Source: Chryseosolibacter sp040902445 (GTDB lineage Bacteria > Bacteroidota > Bacteroidia > Cytophagales > Cyclobacteriaceae). Taken from it: DNA of 64,000 nt. Positions within the stretch are counted from its first letter, which is position 1, and each line of letters opens with the position of its first letter. The translations under genes and the position numbers were made by a program. The stretch lies in NCBI GenBank assembly GCA_040902445.1, contig JBBDXJ010000260.1, positions 25,727 through 89,726 of the forward strand. The letters are read 5' to 3'. Positions 35,108 to 44,389 of this stretch are shown here, in pieces. The notes under the pieces are model-generated. The model ran no database searches, was not told the origin of the DNA, and saw nothing but the letters and a program-made list of their open reading frames with translations.

Positions 35108-35363
35108 ACTCCGTAGGAGTATCCTGTTTGTAGAATGACCGGTGAATACGAACCTCGGGCTCCGTAGGAGCCACCTGAAAGGAGGTAGCGATGCCCAGCA
35201 TGCCGCGAGCATTTAGTTGATAGGCCCATCCGACAGCGCTGTTTTCCGATCGTGGGAATTAGGCTCTGACAGCTCTGCATTCCATTGAAGATTCAGGAGG
35301 CTCCTACGAGCCGGTTTTCCGATATGGTCTATTGTTCTACAAACAGGAAGCTCCTACGGAGCT
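35108..35363. repeat. CTCCGTAGGAG palindromic elements, inverted pair
   Basis: The 620-bp gap 34838-35457 has no gene but four short palindromes. ACTCC-GTA-GGAGT is at 35108-35120, GGCTCC-GTA-GGAGCC at 35158-35172, GGCTC-CTAC-GAGCC at 35299-35312, and AGCTCC-TAC-GGAGCT at 35349-35363. The first is followed by TCCTGTTTGTAGAA. The last is preceded by TTCTACAAACAGGA, its exact reverse complement, so a unit of about 30 bp occurs in inverted orientation about 230 bp apart. This is a REP-type interspersed element. Confidence 0.75.
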
Positions 35364-35457
35364 GAATCTTCGTTGATCACGTTTTCCAATCCGCAAGTGG
35401 TGTCTCACGACACCGTTCACCACTCACGAAAGCGGTGGCCTTCCGCGCTTGGATTAC

Positions 35458-36078
35458 TTAAAGCTTCTCCAATGTCATATCTTTATAATGCACTTCTGCT
35501 TTGCCGCCGCCGTGTATCTGGAGTCCGATAAGTCCGGATTGAGGAATCGATTCATCCGGTTCTGTGTAGTCAACAGTCTGTTCGCCATTAATAAATAATC
35601 GGATTCTTCTTCCTTCCGCACGGATTTCATACTCGTTCCAGTCATTCGGTATAAGGACAAGAGACAAGGTAATTGAATCCGGCGCAGCCAAAGTTTTATT
35701 TCTTCTGGATTCGTCGTATAGACTACCCCAATATCGTGGACCCAGGTCCGCCTGGTAGCCCGTCATCTCATGAGCCGGGTCTTTTAGTCGTGTACTGCGG
35801 AACTGTACGCCCGCATTAATGAAGCCTTCGGTGCCCGTCAGCCTGAACTTTAAGCGCAAGACAAAGTCAGAATAGGGTTCAGTGGTACAAAGAAAATCGT
35901 TATGAGGAACAGTTTCTTCCAAAGATCCTCCGACGATCGCGCCATCTTCGATACGCCAGGTCTTCGCCGTGTCGCCTCCCCAACCTTTAAAGGTTTCACC
36001 ATCAAAAAGCACTTCTTCTTTCGGACTGCATTGCATTAACAAAATTGGTATGAAGAGCAGTATTAGTGTCCGGAGCAT
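35458..36078 (-). CDS. DUF1080 (3-keto-disaccharide hydrolase family) lipoprotein
   Basis: 206 residues from the ATG at 36078; an in-frame TTG 7 codons earlier (36099) is less likely. The signal MLRTLILLFIPILLMQC gives a lipidated Cys. The DUF1080 domain shows VLFDGETFKGWGGD, WRIEDGAIVGG, NAGVQFRSTRL, DWNEYEIRAEGRRIRLFINGEQTVDYTE and GLIGLQIHGGG. This is the sequence type seen in 3-keto-glycoside hydrolases and related sugar-binding proteins. It is diverged from the DUF1080 protein at 20159 and probably has another substrate. No operon partner. Confidence 0.9.
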   Translation of the reverse strand: MLRTLILLFIPILLMQCSPKEEVLFDGETFKGWGGDTAKTWRIEDGAIVGGSLEETVPHNDFLCTTEPYSDFVLRLKFRLTGTEGFINAGVQFRSTRLKDPAHEMTGYQADLGPRYWGSLYDESRRNKTLAAPDSITLSLVLIPNDWNEYEIRAEGRRIRLFINGEQTVDYTEPDESIPQSGLIGLQIHGGGKAEVHYKDMTLEKL

Positions 36079-36177
36079 CTCGCTTTCTTTAGTGAACAAG
36101 TTTATAGAATTACTTTAAAATAGTAAAGTTAAGAACCTGGAATCAAATTCTTAACTTCTGTACAGAATACGTTTTTA

Positions 36178-36212
36178 GCTTTCTGCTTTTCGCTTTTTGC
36201 CTTCAGCTTCTT
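36178..36212. repeat. GCTTTTC-type heptamer tandem repeat
   Basis: Five 7-bp units, GCTTTCT, GCTTTTC, GCTTTTT, GCCTTCA, GCTTCTT, run directly up to the stop codon of the minus-strand gene at 36213. They are reverse-complement relatives of the GCAGAAA array at 34845. Confidence 0.75.
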
Positions 36213-37439
36213 CTAATATCCTTTATAAAAGTCCCGGATCTTCATAGTGATCTGATCGTATATCGGTCTTGTAAATTCAATAAAAAGATCCTGTGGTGGC
36301 GGTGGAGGAAGTTCTTTTAGTGTCGTCAGCCTCAGTTGCGCCGCAGAGAGAGCCCTTTCATCGCCATTAAAAGTTGCCCACTCGGAGACCCATACAAATT
36401 CTCCAGGCATTTTTTCAACTGACAAGAGCGCACCTGTTTTTGCATCGATGATCCTGAAGCTCACTGTTCCTTTTGAGGTTGTTGTTTTGGTATAATGATG
36501 TAGTGTAGCCTTTACTGTGCCGTAAACTTTATTTGTATCCGATTCAATCACCTGCGTTAGTTCAGTATAGCGGAGAAACTGATCCGGATCTTTTTCTATT
36601 GAAGCGAACAGAACCTGATCAGAGCGGAACAACAACGCCTGTTCATTTTTGTTGATGTCAATTTTTGCGCCCGGACCTTTTCCTTTCTTATCATCCTGAG
36701 GCTTTCCTTTCTGGTCTTTTTTGTCAGACTCGCAAGTTCCTTCCATATCACCATGGCCGAGGTGTGCTTTTAACGCAGAGCGGGAGATCACAAGGGTGCG
36801 CTGATTCATTTTATTTCCAGGAGGGATATGGCAGATGGTGACGGGATCTTTGACATCAGTCGTGTCATCTTTGTTGATAGTATCATCAACGTAACTGTCT
36901 TTGTCCGATTTCTCTTTTTCCGCTTTTGCCTTATCAGCCTTATCTTTCTCTGCTTTTTCTTTCTCGGCCTTTTCCTTGTCAGCTTTTTCTTTCTCCGCTA
37001 AGGCTTTTTCGGCCTGTTCTTTTGCAAGCTTTTCTTTCTCCAGTCTTTGTTTTTCTGCAAGCTCTCTTTCAGCGGCCTGCTTCGCGAGCCTTTCTTTTTC
37101 TGCTGCCTCTCGTTCAGCCTTTCCCTTTTCTGCCAGCGCCTGATCCGCCTGTTCTTTTTCCAATCGTTCTCTTTCCAATCTTTGTTTTTCTGCCAGCTCT
37201 CTTTCGGCCTGTGCTTTTTCAGCGGCCTGCTTCGCGAGTCTCTGTTTTTCTGCTGCCTCGCTTTCCACCTTTGCCTTTTCTGCTAACGCTTTTTCCGTCT
37301 GCTCTTTTTCAAATCGTTCTCTTTCCAACCTTTGTTTTTCTGCGAGCGCTCTTTCGGCATGTGCTTTTTCAGCGGCCTCCCTGGCGAGTCTGTCCCTTTC
37401 GGCAGCCTCTCTTTCGATCCTTAATTTTTCGGCCAGCAC
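36213..37439 (-). CDS. C-terminal part of a split E/K/A-rich lipoprotein
   Basis: The 408-residue frame begins at a GTG with no sensible start region; upstream it is open back to an in-frame TAG at 37473-37475 that ends the 5' part. The sequence on both sides has the same period: ...RIARALA, stop, KQRLEKEQAEKVLAEKLRIE, with GAG (Glu) the expected codon. The first 180 residues are a charged coiled-coil-like repeat (AEKQRLERE, LAEKEKADKEKAEK). A segment VTICHIPPGNKMNQRTLVIS and HLGHGDMEGTC follows, common in secreted proteins. A globular end with DLFIEFTRPIYDQITMKIRDFY closes the protein. It is probably a periplasm-spanning or surface protein. See the finding on the nonsense codon. Confidence 0.7.
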   Translation of the reverse strand: MLAEKLRIEREAAERDRLAREAAEKAHAERALAEKQRLERERFEKEQTEKALAEKAKVESEAAEKQRLAKQAAEKAQAERELAEKQRLERERLEKEQADQALAEKGKAEREAAEKERLAKQAAERELAEKQRLEKEKLAKEQAEKALAEKEKADKEKAEKEKAEKDKADKAKAEKEKSDKDSYVDDTINKDDTTDVKDPVTICHIPPGNKMNQRTLVISRSALKAHLGHGDMEGTCESDKKDQKGKPQDDKKGKGPGAKIDINKNEQALLFRSDQVLFASIEKDPDQFLRYTELTQVIESDTNKVYGTVKATLHHYTKTTTSKGTVSFRIIDAKTGALLSVEKMPGEFVWVSEWATFNGDERALSAAQLRLTTLKELPPPPPQDLFIEFTRPIYDQITMKIRDFYKGY

Positions 37440-37472
37440 TTTTTCCGCCTGCTCTTTTTCCAGCCTTTGCTT

Positions 37473-38489
37473 CTATGCTAACGCACGGGCAATTCTTTCC
37501 CGCTCGAGTCGTTCTTTTTCAGCTCGTTCTGCCTCTGCATTGGTTCCGGTATTGGAAGTATTGGAATTTTGATTGGTGTTTACTGGATTTTGCGTAGTTG
37601 CAACAACGGGGTTTCCCGTGGTTAGCAGGCGGTTGCCGCCTGTGGGGGTAGTGGAATTTCCGTTTTGCTGGCTTCCGGTGGAGGTACTCACGTAAGTGCC
37701 CATCACAACGCTGTCCTTCGTGAGCTGGATCTCTTTTTCATGTCGGTAAACCTGTCCGACAGTAAAGTCATCAAACTGAAGTTGAATGATGTGATCGGGA
37801 TTTAATTTTATTTTTTGTGCTTCGACGCGGGTAAAGAAACGGACGAATTCGTTTATGTTTGCCGAGTGGACGTATTCGGAGATCTTGTCATTAAAAAATT
37901 CCGCACTTACGCCAACCGTTTTGGAATGCACTGGAATTGGTTCGACGAGTATTTTCACTGTGGCTGCCCACAACGCGGTTTGCATATAATCATTTACGTC
38001 CTTGTATCCAGGCACATATCCGTTGGCGGTTTTAAAAAATCCGTAGGCTTGTTTGGCTTTGTCGCGGGTGCCGAATTGCAAGTCGACGATGCCGGCAGCG
38101 TAGTGTTCCTCCGCAGCATTTTGCCTCGCCTCCTGAAGTTTTGAAAAATAATTTATGGGATTTGGGACTACAGCAAGCGCTCCGGGACAGCGTTTGATCT
38201 CATCGTACATGGTATTGATGGCAGTGTACGAGTTGACCACCTCGGTCCATTTGAATTGTCCAGTCGTAGCCAAAGCCGTGTTGGCGCGGTCCTGATAAAA
38301 AGCCACAGCCATGGGATAAGCTTGACGGAGCGTTTCCACAGATTTCTTATGGTCACTGTTCCTTCTCAAACGGTTTACAGAGGTGATGACCGATTCGTAG
38401 TAGTTCCCACGTTCAAAGGTGGTTTTACCGGAGGAGCATGCGCTGAGCACCAGGACGGTGATCATGTAGGCGTAAAAAATAGGTTTCAT
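37473..38489 (-). CDS. N-terminal part of a split E/K/A-rich lipoprotein
   Basis: Start ATG at 38489: MKPIFYAYMITVLVLSAC is a lipoprotein signal. The frame extends 41 codons upstream, but that part lacks secretory character. Residues about 20-280 form a globular region (YYESVITSVNRLRRNSDHKKSVETLRQAYP, VKILVEPIPVHSKTVGVSAEFFNDKISEYV) that I recognise only as a Bacteroidota lipoprotein type of unknown function. A low-complexity N/T/G stretch (NQNSNTSNTG) then leads into the charged repeat, which stops at TAG after RIARALA. Without the stop the full protein would be about 758 residues and run to 36213. Confidence 0.75.
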   Translation of the reverse strand: MKPIFYAYMITVLVLSACSSGKTTFERGNYYESVITSVNRLRRNSDHKKSVETLRQAYPMAVAFYQDRANTALATTGQFKWTEVVNSYTAINTMYDEIKRCPGALAVVPNPINYFSKLQEARQNAAEEHYAAGIVDLQFGTRDKAKQAYGFFKTANGYVPGYKDVNDYMQTALWAATVKILVEPIPVHSKTVGVSAEFFNDKISEYVHSANINEFVRFFTRVEAQKIKLNPDHIIQLQFDDFTVGQVYRHEKEIQLTKDSVVMGTYVSTSTGSQQNGNSTTPTGGNRLLTTGNPVVATTQNPVNTNQNSNTSNTGTNAEAERAEKERLERERIARALA

Positions 38490-38648
38490 GGGGTATAGGT
38501 TTGGCATAAAATTACATAAATCCGTGAAGGAAAGGAATTCATTACCAATGATTTGCACAGTTATTTGGGACAATTCGCGCGTAGAACTTACACGGGAATA
38601 GATTCTGAACAAAAGGATGTATGGAAACCGGGGACAAAACCTTTTAAG

Positions 38649-39248
38649 TTATTCCTGTTTCAGGGCTTTTACAACAAGATTTGCTTTTCTTGCGCCTTCA
38701 AAAAAATAGGGATGCGAAAACTCCAATTGTTTATTAAGGGGACTCTCATTCCCGAACAGTTCGTGGGCTGCAGTTTCCGATATGAGCAGGTCGGTCGGTT
38801 GCTCAAGCAGCCTGTTTGGGTCTCCCGCCAGTAAGTCCAGATAAAAAAAGTCGGCATAATTGTTTGTGGCGTAAACCACATTTTCAGTAAGTACTATCCG
38901 CTGATCGCCATTTTGCGGCGTATAATAAAAAGAATGGGGCCAGCGAATTGTATTCAGGGAAGAATAGCTCTTGACGCCTTTCAGGTTCTCTTTCATATAG
39001 TGCGCCCAGCCGAGAATGGCCCACGAATTAGTTTGTTCCTGGCCATCCTGGCCTTTATCCTTCCACAGAAGACGATAGGTATTTTCCGGATCGGGGTATT
39101 GCGTATCATATGTCAGCTCATCAAACGCATAGAGATAGACATATATCGAACAAGCAAGGCCGATCGCGAATCCTGATACGTTAAGAATAGATTGGGTGCG
39201 TTGTTTAAGGAAGTTTCTTACGGCGACGATGAAAAAATTGCGGAGCAT
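38649..39248 (-). pseudogene. ABC transporter permease (MacB/FtsX-like) with large internal deletion
   Basis: 199 residues, whereas this permease type is usually near 800. The N-terminus is typical (FFIVAVRNFLKQRTQSILNVSGFAIGLACSIYVYLY), with the first membrane helix and the start of the MacB periplasmic domain (NTYRLLW, DFFYLDLLAGDPNRLLEQPTDLLISETAAHELFG). After HPYFFEGARKAN it reads LVVKALKQE and stops. The normal C-terminus of such permeases is an NPVKALK.E-like end, so the last residues look like the genuine end joined in frame to residue ~188 by a deletion of about 600 codons. Export or antimicrobial-peptide resistance function is therefore lost. No ATP-binding subunit gene is near. Confidence 0.75.
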
Positions 39249-39452
39249 ATAAAAAATGAGTATTCATAGGGAAAGCTTCATGTATAACCAGTTTGCTTAC
39301 ATCAATTAGGCTTCAAGACTTTGTCTGCGAATTGTACATCAATTCATAAATTTATCCCTTAATTATTGGTGCCCAGGAATACAGGATGGCGTAGCAAACC
39401 ATCCTTTGTTATTTCTGTGAGAAAGAGGAGTCACAAGAATATCATACGTACC

Positions 39453-40646
39453 TTACCAATGTATATAGGGTCGATAGCTCTTTACTTGACTTACTCTTGT
39501 AAGAGATAAAGTAACTGTGTCATCTTTCAAAATGCCATCAACTTGCATTTTATCTCCACTCAATGTAACAACAGTAAATTTAGAAACTTCTTCTATTCCT
39601 TTTTCCCCCCAAAATTTCAATTCCAACGCTTTTTCTTCTACATTATATGTGTACTGAGCAAATTTAGCCTTATTCTGGTCGAAGTAGTATGGATGGCCAC
39701 TTGCAGTAAACCATCCATCTTCCAAGTAAAGATTTGACCAAACCGAAACCGTAGTATCTTTTTCCCAGTCATGCGGTCCAAAGGGAATACCATTTACCGT
39801 TTGTTGCTCAACTTTCCATTTCCCTTGCAGTAGAGTATCAATTCGATCTTTTCGTAAAGGTGTGACCCATTGTGCCTGGGTTAAGAAAGCCAAAATAATA
39901 ATGCCCAGTCTGAGTGAATTATTAAGGGCACGGTTAGGGTTTCTTGGTAAATGGTCAATTGTATATAAAAAAAGTTGCGTAAGCTTTTCCCAGTGCAGCA
40001 GCAAAAGATAAATCAGTCCGCTGGTCATAAATAGTGCGTAGATTAAAACGCCTCGGATTTCATAGAAATAATCGATCAGTGTTATGTTCACCATCAGAGG
40101 CAGGAGTATAAAGACACCTAATAAGGTAGTACGTCGGAAAAGAAGCAGAACGGAACCTGTTATTTCAAAGAAAGCGATAATCACTACCAAAGAACGGGCA
40201 TAGCCAAAATAATACCAGGTAAGAAAAAAGCCACTAAGTTTTTCCAATGGGACATCACGCCAGTTTATACCAAGGTAAAACTGCATACCCAGCAGTTTTA
40301 AAAAACCATACTTAGCAATAAGAAAGCAAAGGCTGTAGCGCAAAATGGTTCTGAAATAGACCTTGCGTTGTGTTGAAGGAAATACTTCTTGTCCTTCTTT
40401 CCAATGCCAATACACACTGTATCCGAAGCCAAATAGAAGCCCAAACATCCAAAAAGAGTGGCGGTAAAAAAGGCTTATCACTCGAGAGCTATGAATTTCA
40501 TTCAAAAATTCCTCTGGTAAAGAGGTCATTAAGTAATTGAGGGTAATAATTACTGAAGCTGCCGCAAAGAAGCTGTCAAAGAACTTCAGGTGCCATGGGG
40601 ATTGATGATGTTGATTCTTAACTGAAGGATCGTTGGTTGGTAACAT
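39453..40646 (-). CDS. DoxX-like integral membrane protein
   Basis: 397 residues with about 7-8 membrane helices in the first 290 residues. The core YGFLKLLGMQFYL...WYYFGYARSLVVIIAFFEITGSVLLLF...LGVFILLPLMVNITLIDYF resembles the DoxX/SURF4-like fold. A soluble C-terminal domain of about 110 residues follows (LLQGKWKVEQQTVNG..., YNVEEKALELKFWG), lipocalin-like in composition. The function is unknown; DoxX-like proteins are linked to redox or quinone chemistry in membranes. The gene is monocistronic, with gaps of about 200 bp on both sides. Confidence 0.8.
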   Translation of the reverse strand: MLPTNDPSVKNQHHQSPWHLKFFDSFFAAASVIITLNYLMTSLPEEFLNEIHSSRVISLFYRHSFWMFGLLFGFGYSVYWHWKEGQEVFPSTQRKVYFRTILRYSLCFLIAKYGFLKLLGMQFYLGINWRDVPLEKLSGFFLTWYYFGYARSLVVIIAFFEITGSVLLLFRRTTLLGVFILLPLMVNITLIDYFYEIRGVLIYALFMTSGLIYLLLLHWEKLTQLFLYTIDHLPRNPNRALNNSLRLGIIILAFLTQAQWVTPLRKDRIDTLLQGKWKVEQQTVNGIPFGPHDWEKDTTVSVWSNLYLEDGWFTASGHPYYFDQNKAKFAQYTYNVEEKALELKFWGEKGIEEVSKFTVVTLSGDKMQVDGILKDDTVTLSLTRVSQVKSYRPYIHW

Positions 40647-40839
40647 AGTTATGTGTTATAAATATGCTTAGAAAGTCCGCAATAGGTGTGCTTTGTACAG
40701 TGTTTTCGTATTCAAGTTCCATGAAATGATATTTTATAGAATTGCGTTACCTCTTCATCAAGGAGATCAACAGCGACAGCTATGGTTCCTAAAATCTTTG
40801 ATGCCTCCAAACTTCTCAAGAGCGCATATAAACAGCTTC

Positions 40840-43800
40840 TCAGAATTTGATCAGGCGCACATTTTTTATTCGGTGTGATGTAACGATTTGTAAAATGTAC
40901 ATTCCACTGGCTAGACCTTCTCCAAGCACTATCGCCTGGTTAGTTATCGCGCTTGCACGCTCAAGATCTTTACCATTCATATCAAATATGGTCATTTCTA
41001 ACGGAACTTGCGCCAGGCTTTGTACGTGAATTGTCACACCGTCATTAAATGGATTTGGAAAAACGTTATACAAGACTCCGTCGGTTTCCATTTCTTCTTC
41101 TGAAGGGCCCATCCATTCTTCACGACCGCGGCCTCCCGGATTGATGGTGGAGAAGGATGTTATCGTACCCCATTCTCCTGGCCGCAGATTCGAGCTTACC
41201 CTTGCAAAATACGTGGTTGCTTTCGCAAGGCCTCTAAACAAAATAGTTCGCGATTCGCTGGTATTAACGATTGAAGTTCCGGCGAAATCTTTTCCGGTGT
41301 TGACCTCAATTGTGTAAGCCGCAGCTCCATACAATAAATTGGCAGTCACTCTGACGTTACTGGGTACGCCGGTACCGCGGTCTATCGGGCTGGTGACATA
41401 CGCAAGCGATACTGGATTCCCGGTCACGAAGGTGCTCGCTACACTCCATTCATCTGGTGCCTGATCCGTTTTTACGCGCGCATAGTATTGGGTGTTGTAG
41501 TCGAGGAGAAACACAATGCTTTCCGATGAACCCTGTTTGACAATGGACATACCCGAAAAATCGGCCCGGGTATTGGCTTCAATGGTGTAGAGTTGTGCCC
41601 CTACGACTTTGTTGGATGAAAGCGGAACATAGTAGTTGACATTAATGGAATTATTTTCCGGACTGGTAAGGTAACAGTTCGACGTGGGTTTTCCTCCTGG
41701 TGGGTTTTCCTGAGGGTTAATAGTAAGCGTCCCAACAATGAGATTAAAGTTGTAATTGTTGTCACTTCCGCCCTCCGGTGTAAGGAGATACGTGCCGGGA
41801 GCGCTCGCCTGGGTAGCGGTGGTTAAAATGGTGGGATGAACATCGACAACACTTGGATCTTCATTTAACACAAAGCCAGAATAACTAATGGTAAACGCGG
41901 GGTTTTCCTCACCGTAATTTTTTGTTTTATCATCGGCGGTAGCAGATAATGTGAGCTTGTTTACTGTATACTTTCCATACACGTAGCTGAATGTATAGTT
42001 ATTATCGCTTCCTCCCGCGGGGATAATGTCGTAATTTCCTGCATCGCTCGTTGCCGTAACGCTTGTTGAAGCTGTTGGGGCGGCGTTGAGTACGCTTTCA
42101 TCATCGATACCTTTGAAGCCGGAATAACTTATGGTTAGCAATGGGTCTGGCGTTTCTCCGTACATTTTTGTTTTATCATCAGCGGTTGTTGTTAGGACGG
42201 CTTGGCTTACAACGAGCGTTTGCTGCACTTCTAAAGCCGGAGCAAACATGGCATCACCAGGCTGGCTCGCCGTAATGATTGTTTCGCCTGCTCCAACAAT
42301 GGTTATAGAATTTTCATTTACTGTGGCAACAGCGGTATTTATACTAACATAAGCAACCTGTAGTCCTGAACTTGCAGTTGCCTCAAGAGCCAGGGGTTCA
42401 TTCCCGTATGTTTGTGGATCCAGCGGATGGAAGGTTATGGTCTGCCCGGATTTCATTCCTGTGCCACTTAATGAAAACTCGTAGGGGTTATCATCAGGGT
42501 CGTTGGAGGTGAAGGAAATTTCAGATGTCCGGAAGCCTTCTTCGTTCGGAGAAAATGTGATCGAAAATCCAAGGGATTCACCCGCTAAAATAGTATGAGG
42601 CAGGGTTGCAATAGATAAGGTAAAATCAGCGGAGTTCACACCGGTTATTGAAGCCGAGCTGACCTCGAGGGGTTCACCTGAGTTATTAATTTCAAAGTCA
42701 ATTTTGAAATCTGCTCCGATATTCACAATACTGTATTCGACATTATACAGTGACGAAGGAGTATTTGTAATGACATTCGCGCCGGATATAATTTGCATTG
42801 CCGGAGGGATCGAAGGGCCAACCAAATTTTGAATAATGGAAACCGTACCGCCGACATTGCTGATAGCAAGGTCTGGTTTGCCATCTCCGTCAATATCCGC
42901 ATTTGCGACACTTGTGCAGGGCGAAGGAGTATACAAATCAACTTTGGCATCAAAGGAATTCGATGTCACTGATCCTGATGAGCTGGTATTCTTAAATAGT
43001 GAAACCGAACTTTTCCCATCATGCGTACCTCCGATTGCTACAGTTATATCCGCTCTGCCATCACCATCAAAATCGCTAATGGCCAGGGCCTGCGGACTGG
43101 GCCCGGTGGTGAAATCAACCTTGTTTGCAAAAGTCCAGGGTGCGCTTGTGTTTCTGAATACTGAGATCGAACTACTGTTACTATTGACAACCACTAAATC
43201 GGGGAAATTGTCACCGTCAAGATCACTCATCTCAACATCTGCCGGAAACGACCCGGTTAATAAATTACCTCTTGGCGCAAAAGTAAATGACCCCTGGTTA
43301 GCAAATAGAGTTGCTGTATTATTTGCATGTGTCACAACCAGGTCGGGTCGACCGTCTGCGTCAAGATTTCCCAGCGCTAAAGCGGACGGATTAGGACCGG
43401 TTGAAAAAATATTTCGGATGACAATGGAGCTTTGCGTTATATTTCCCGGGATACTTTCATTACGCAGAACGGAAACTCCATTGGATTGATTATTTGCTAT
43501 TACAATGTCGGGTCTGCCATCCATGTCAAGATCGTTAATGGCCACATCAATGGGAGATAACCCTCCGGTCTGAAAATCCACCTTTGCGGCAAATGAAATT
43601 GTTGGATTCAGGGCAGCGAGGTCAGTGGTATTTCTGAATATTGAAACAGTGTTATTGAATTTGCTGATTGTTACTAAATCCAATTTTCCATCTCCATCAA
43701 TGTCGCCGATGGCCAGTTTGGTGGGAGAACCAATTATTAAATCAACCTTCGATGCAATTTGGCTTATTCCAGGTATACTGAGATTCTTAAGGATGGAAAC

Positions 43801-44361
43801 CGAATGATTTAAATTAACCACTGCCAGGTCAGGTCTATTGTCTCCGTTAAAGTCTCCAATTGCTATACTTAGAGGGTTGGAGCCTACCGGTTGAGTAATG
43901 AATTCAGCAAAGGAATTTTGATTCAGCACACCATTTGACGGAAACGTAACACTAAATGGTTTTGTCGAGTAAGCTGTCAGTGCGTTAACTGTTATGGTGA
44001 TGGGCTGATAGGTTGCTCCAAAGGGCACTGCAACAGAAACCTCTTTTGTTGAGGCACTTGTTACTACCGCGCGGGTAGCGCCAAAATAGACAATGTTTTC
44101 TTCGGGTATCGCGCTGAAATTTTCTCCCGCCAGGGTAAGCGTTGTTCCAATAGCGCCCGTTTGGGGAGAAAATGAATTGATGACGGGGGGCTCTATAGGC
44201 GTGTTTAGGACTAAGGAGGAGGTAGACCCTAACGCGGTTGTCAGGGAATTCACGCCATCAGAACCTGTTCCAAACCCATTGCTAAAGGAACTGTTTTTTA
44301 GGGTTAACTGGGCACTGACAGAAAGTGGCAGGGCAATCATGAAGTATAAAATCACTTTCAT
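40840..44361 (-). CDS. Large secreted FG-GAP/IPT/MBG protein with T9SS tail
   Basis: 1173 residues. Signal peptide MKVILYFMIALPLSVSAQ. An IPT/TIG domain (INSFSPQTGAIGTTLTLAGENFSAIPE) is followed by about seven FG-GAP/VCBS repeats (GDFNGDNRPDLAVVN, GDIDGDGKLDLVTIS, DLDGDNFPDLVVVNS, DIDGDGKPDLAIS), each with calcium-binding DxDxDG motifs. A choice-of-anchor-like domain, two MBG-type repeats (YGETPDPLLTISYSGF, YGEENPAFTISYSGF) and fibronectin-like modules come next. The end NVFPNPFNDGVTIHV...GLASGMYILQI...KNVRLIKF is a type A Por secretion C-terminal signal. It should be exported by T9SS and attached to or released from the surface, with an adhesion role likely. It is 28 bp downstream of the S74 protein gene, so co-transcribed. 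Confidence 0.9.
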   Translation of the reverse strand: MKVILYFMIALPLSVSAQLTLKNSSFSNGFGTGSDGVNSLTTALGSTSSLVLNTPIEPPVINSFSPQTGAIGTTLTLAGENFSAIPEENIVYFGATRAVVTSASTKEVSVAVPFGATYQPITITVNALTAYSTKPFSVTFPSNGVLNQNSFAEFITQPVGSNPLSIAIGDFNGDNRPDLAVVNLNHSVSILKNLSIPGISQIASKVDLIIGSPTKLAIGDIDGDGKLDLVTISKFNNTVSIFRNTTDLAALNPTISFAAKVDFQTGGLSPIDVAINDLDMDGRPDIVIANNQSNGVSVLRNESIPGNITQSSIVIRNIFSTGPNPSALALGNLDADGRPDLVVTHANNTATLFANQGSFTFAPRGNLLTGSFPADVEMSDLDGDNFPDLVVVNSNSSSISVFRNTSAPWTFANKVDFTTGPSPQALAISDFDGDGRADITVAIGGTHDGKSSVSLFKNTSSSGSVTSNSFDAKVDLYTPSPCTSVANADIDGDGKPDLAISNVGGTVSIIQNLVGPSIPPAMQIISGANVITNTPSSLYNVEYSIVNIGADFKIDFEINNSGEPLEVSSASITGVNSADFTLSIATLPHTILAGESLGFSITFSPNEEGFRTSEISFTSNDPDDNPYEFSLSGTGMKSGQTITFHPLDPQTYGNEPLALEATASSGLQVAYVSINTAVATVNENSITIVGAGETIITASQPGDAMFAPALEVQQTLVVSQAVLTTTADDKTKMYGETPDPLLTISYSGFKGIDDESVLNAAPTASTSVTATSDAGNYDIIPAGGSDNNYTFSYVYGKYTVNKLTLSATADDKTKNYGEENPAFTISYSGFVLNEDPSVVDVHPTILTTATQASAPGTYLLTPEGGSDNNYNFNLIVGTLTINPQENPPGGKPTSNCYLTSPENNSINVNYYVPLSSNKVVGAQLYTIEANTRADFSGMSIVKQGSSESIVFLLDYNTQYYARVKTDQAPDEWSVASTFVTGNPVSLAYVTSPIDRGTGVPSNVRVTANLLYGAAAYTIEVNTGKDFAGTSIVNTSESRTILFRGLAKATTYFARVSSNLRPGEWGTITSFSTINPGGRGREEWMGPSEEEMETDGVLYNVFPNPFNDGVTIHVQSLAQVPLEMTIFDMNGKDLERASAITNQAIVLGEGLASGMYILQIVTSHRIKNVRLIKF

Positions 44362-44389
44362 ATTCTTATAAGTAAGGTGTTGACCTGGT

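Noticed and set aside
34913..35212. Minus-strand frame of 99 residues
   Set aside because: It runs through the palindromic CTCCGTAGGAG elements and shows no protein character.
29780..36078. A polysaccharide utilisation locus built on sulfatase, DUF1080 and enolase-superfamily genes
   Set aside because: No SusC/SusD pair, no glycoside hydrolase operon and large repeat-filled gaps; the genes look independently transcribed.
37473..37475. Recoded TAG (amber decoding) in the E/K/A-rich gene
   Set aside because: Other genes in the window end normally at TAG (for example at 61142-61144 and the end of 25966-27387), so general recoding is unlikely; a point mutation is simpler.
36926..37597. Long plus-strand frame rich in L, F, P (223 residues) and a similar one at 36901
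   Set aside because: Antisense shadow of the E/K/A-rich repeat on the minus strand; its repetitive composition follows from that gene.
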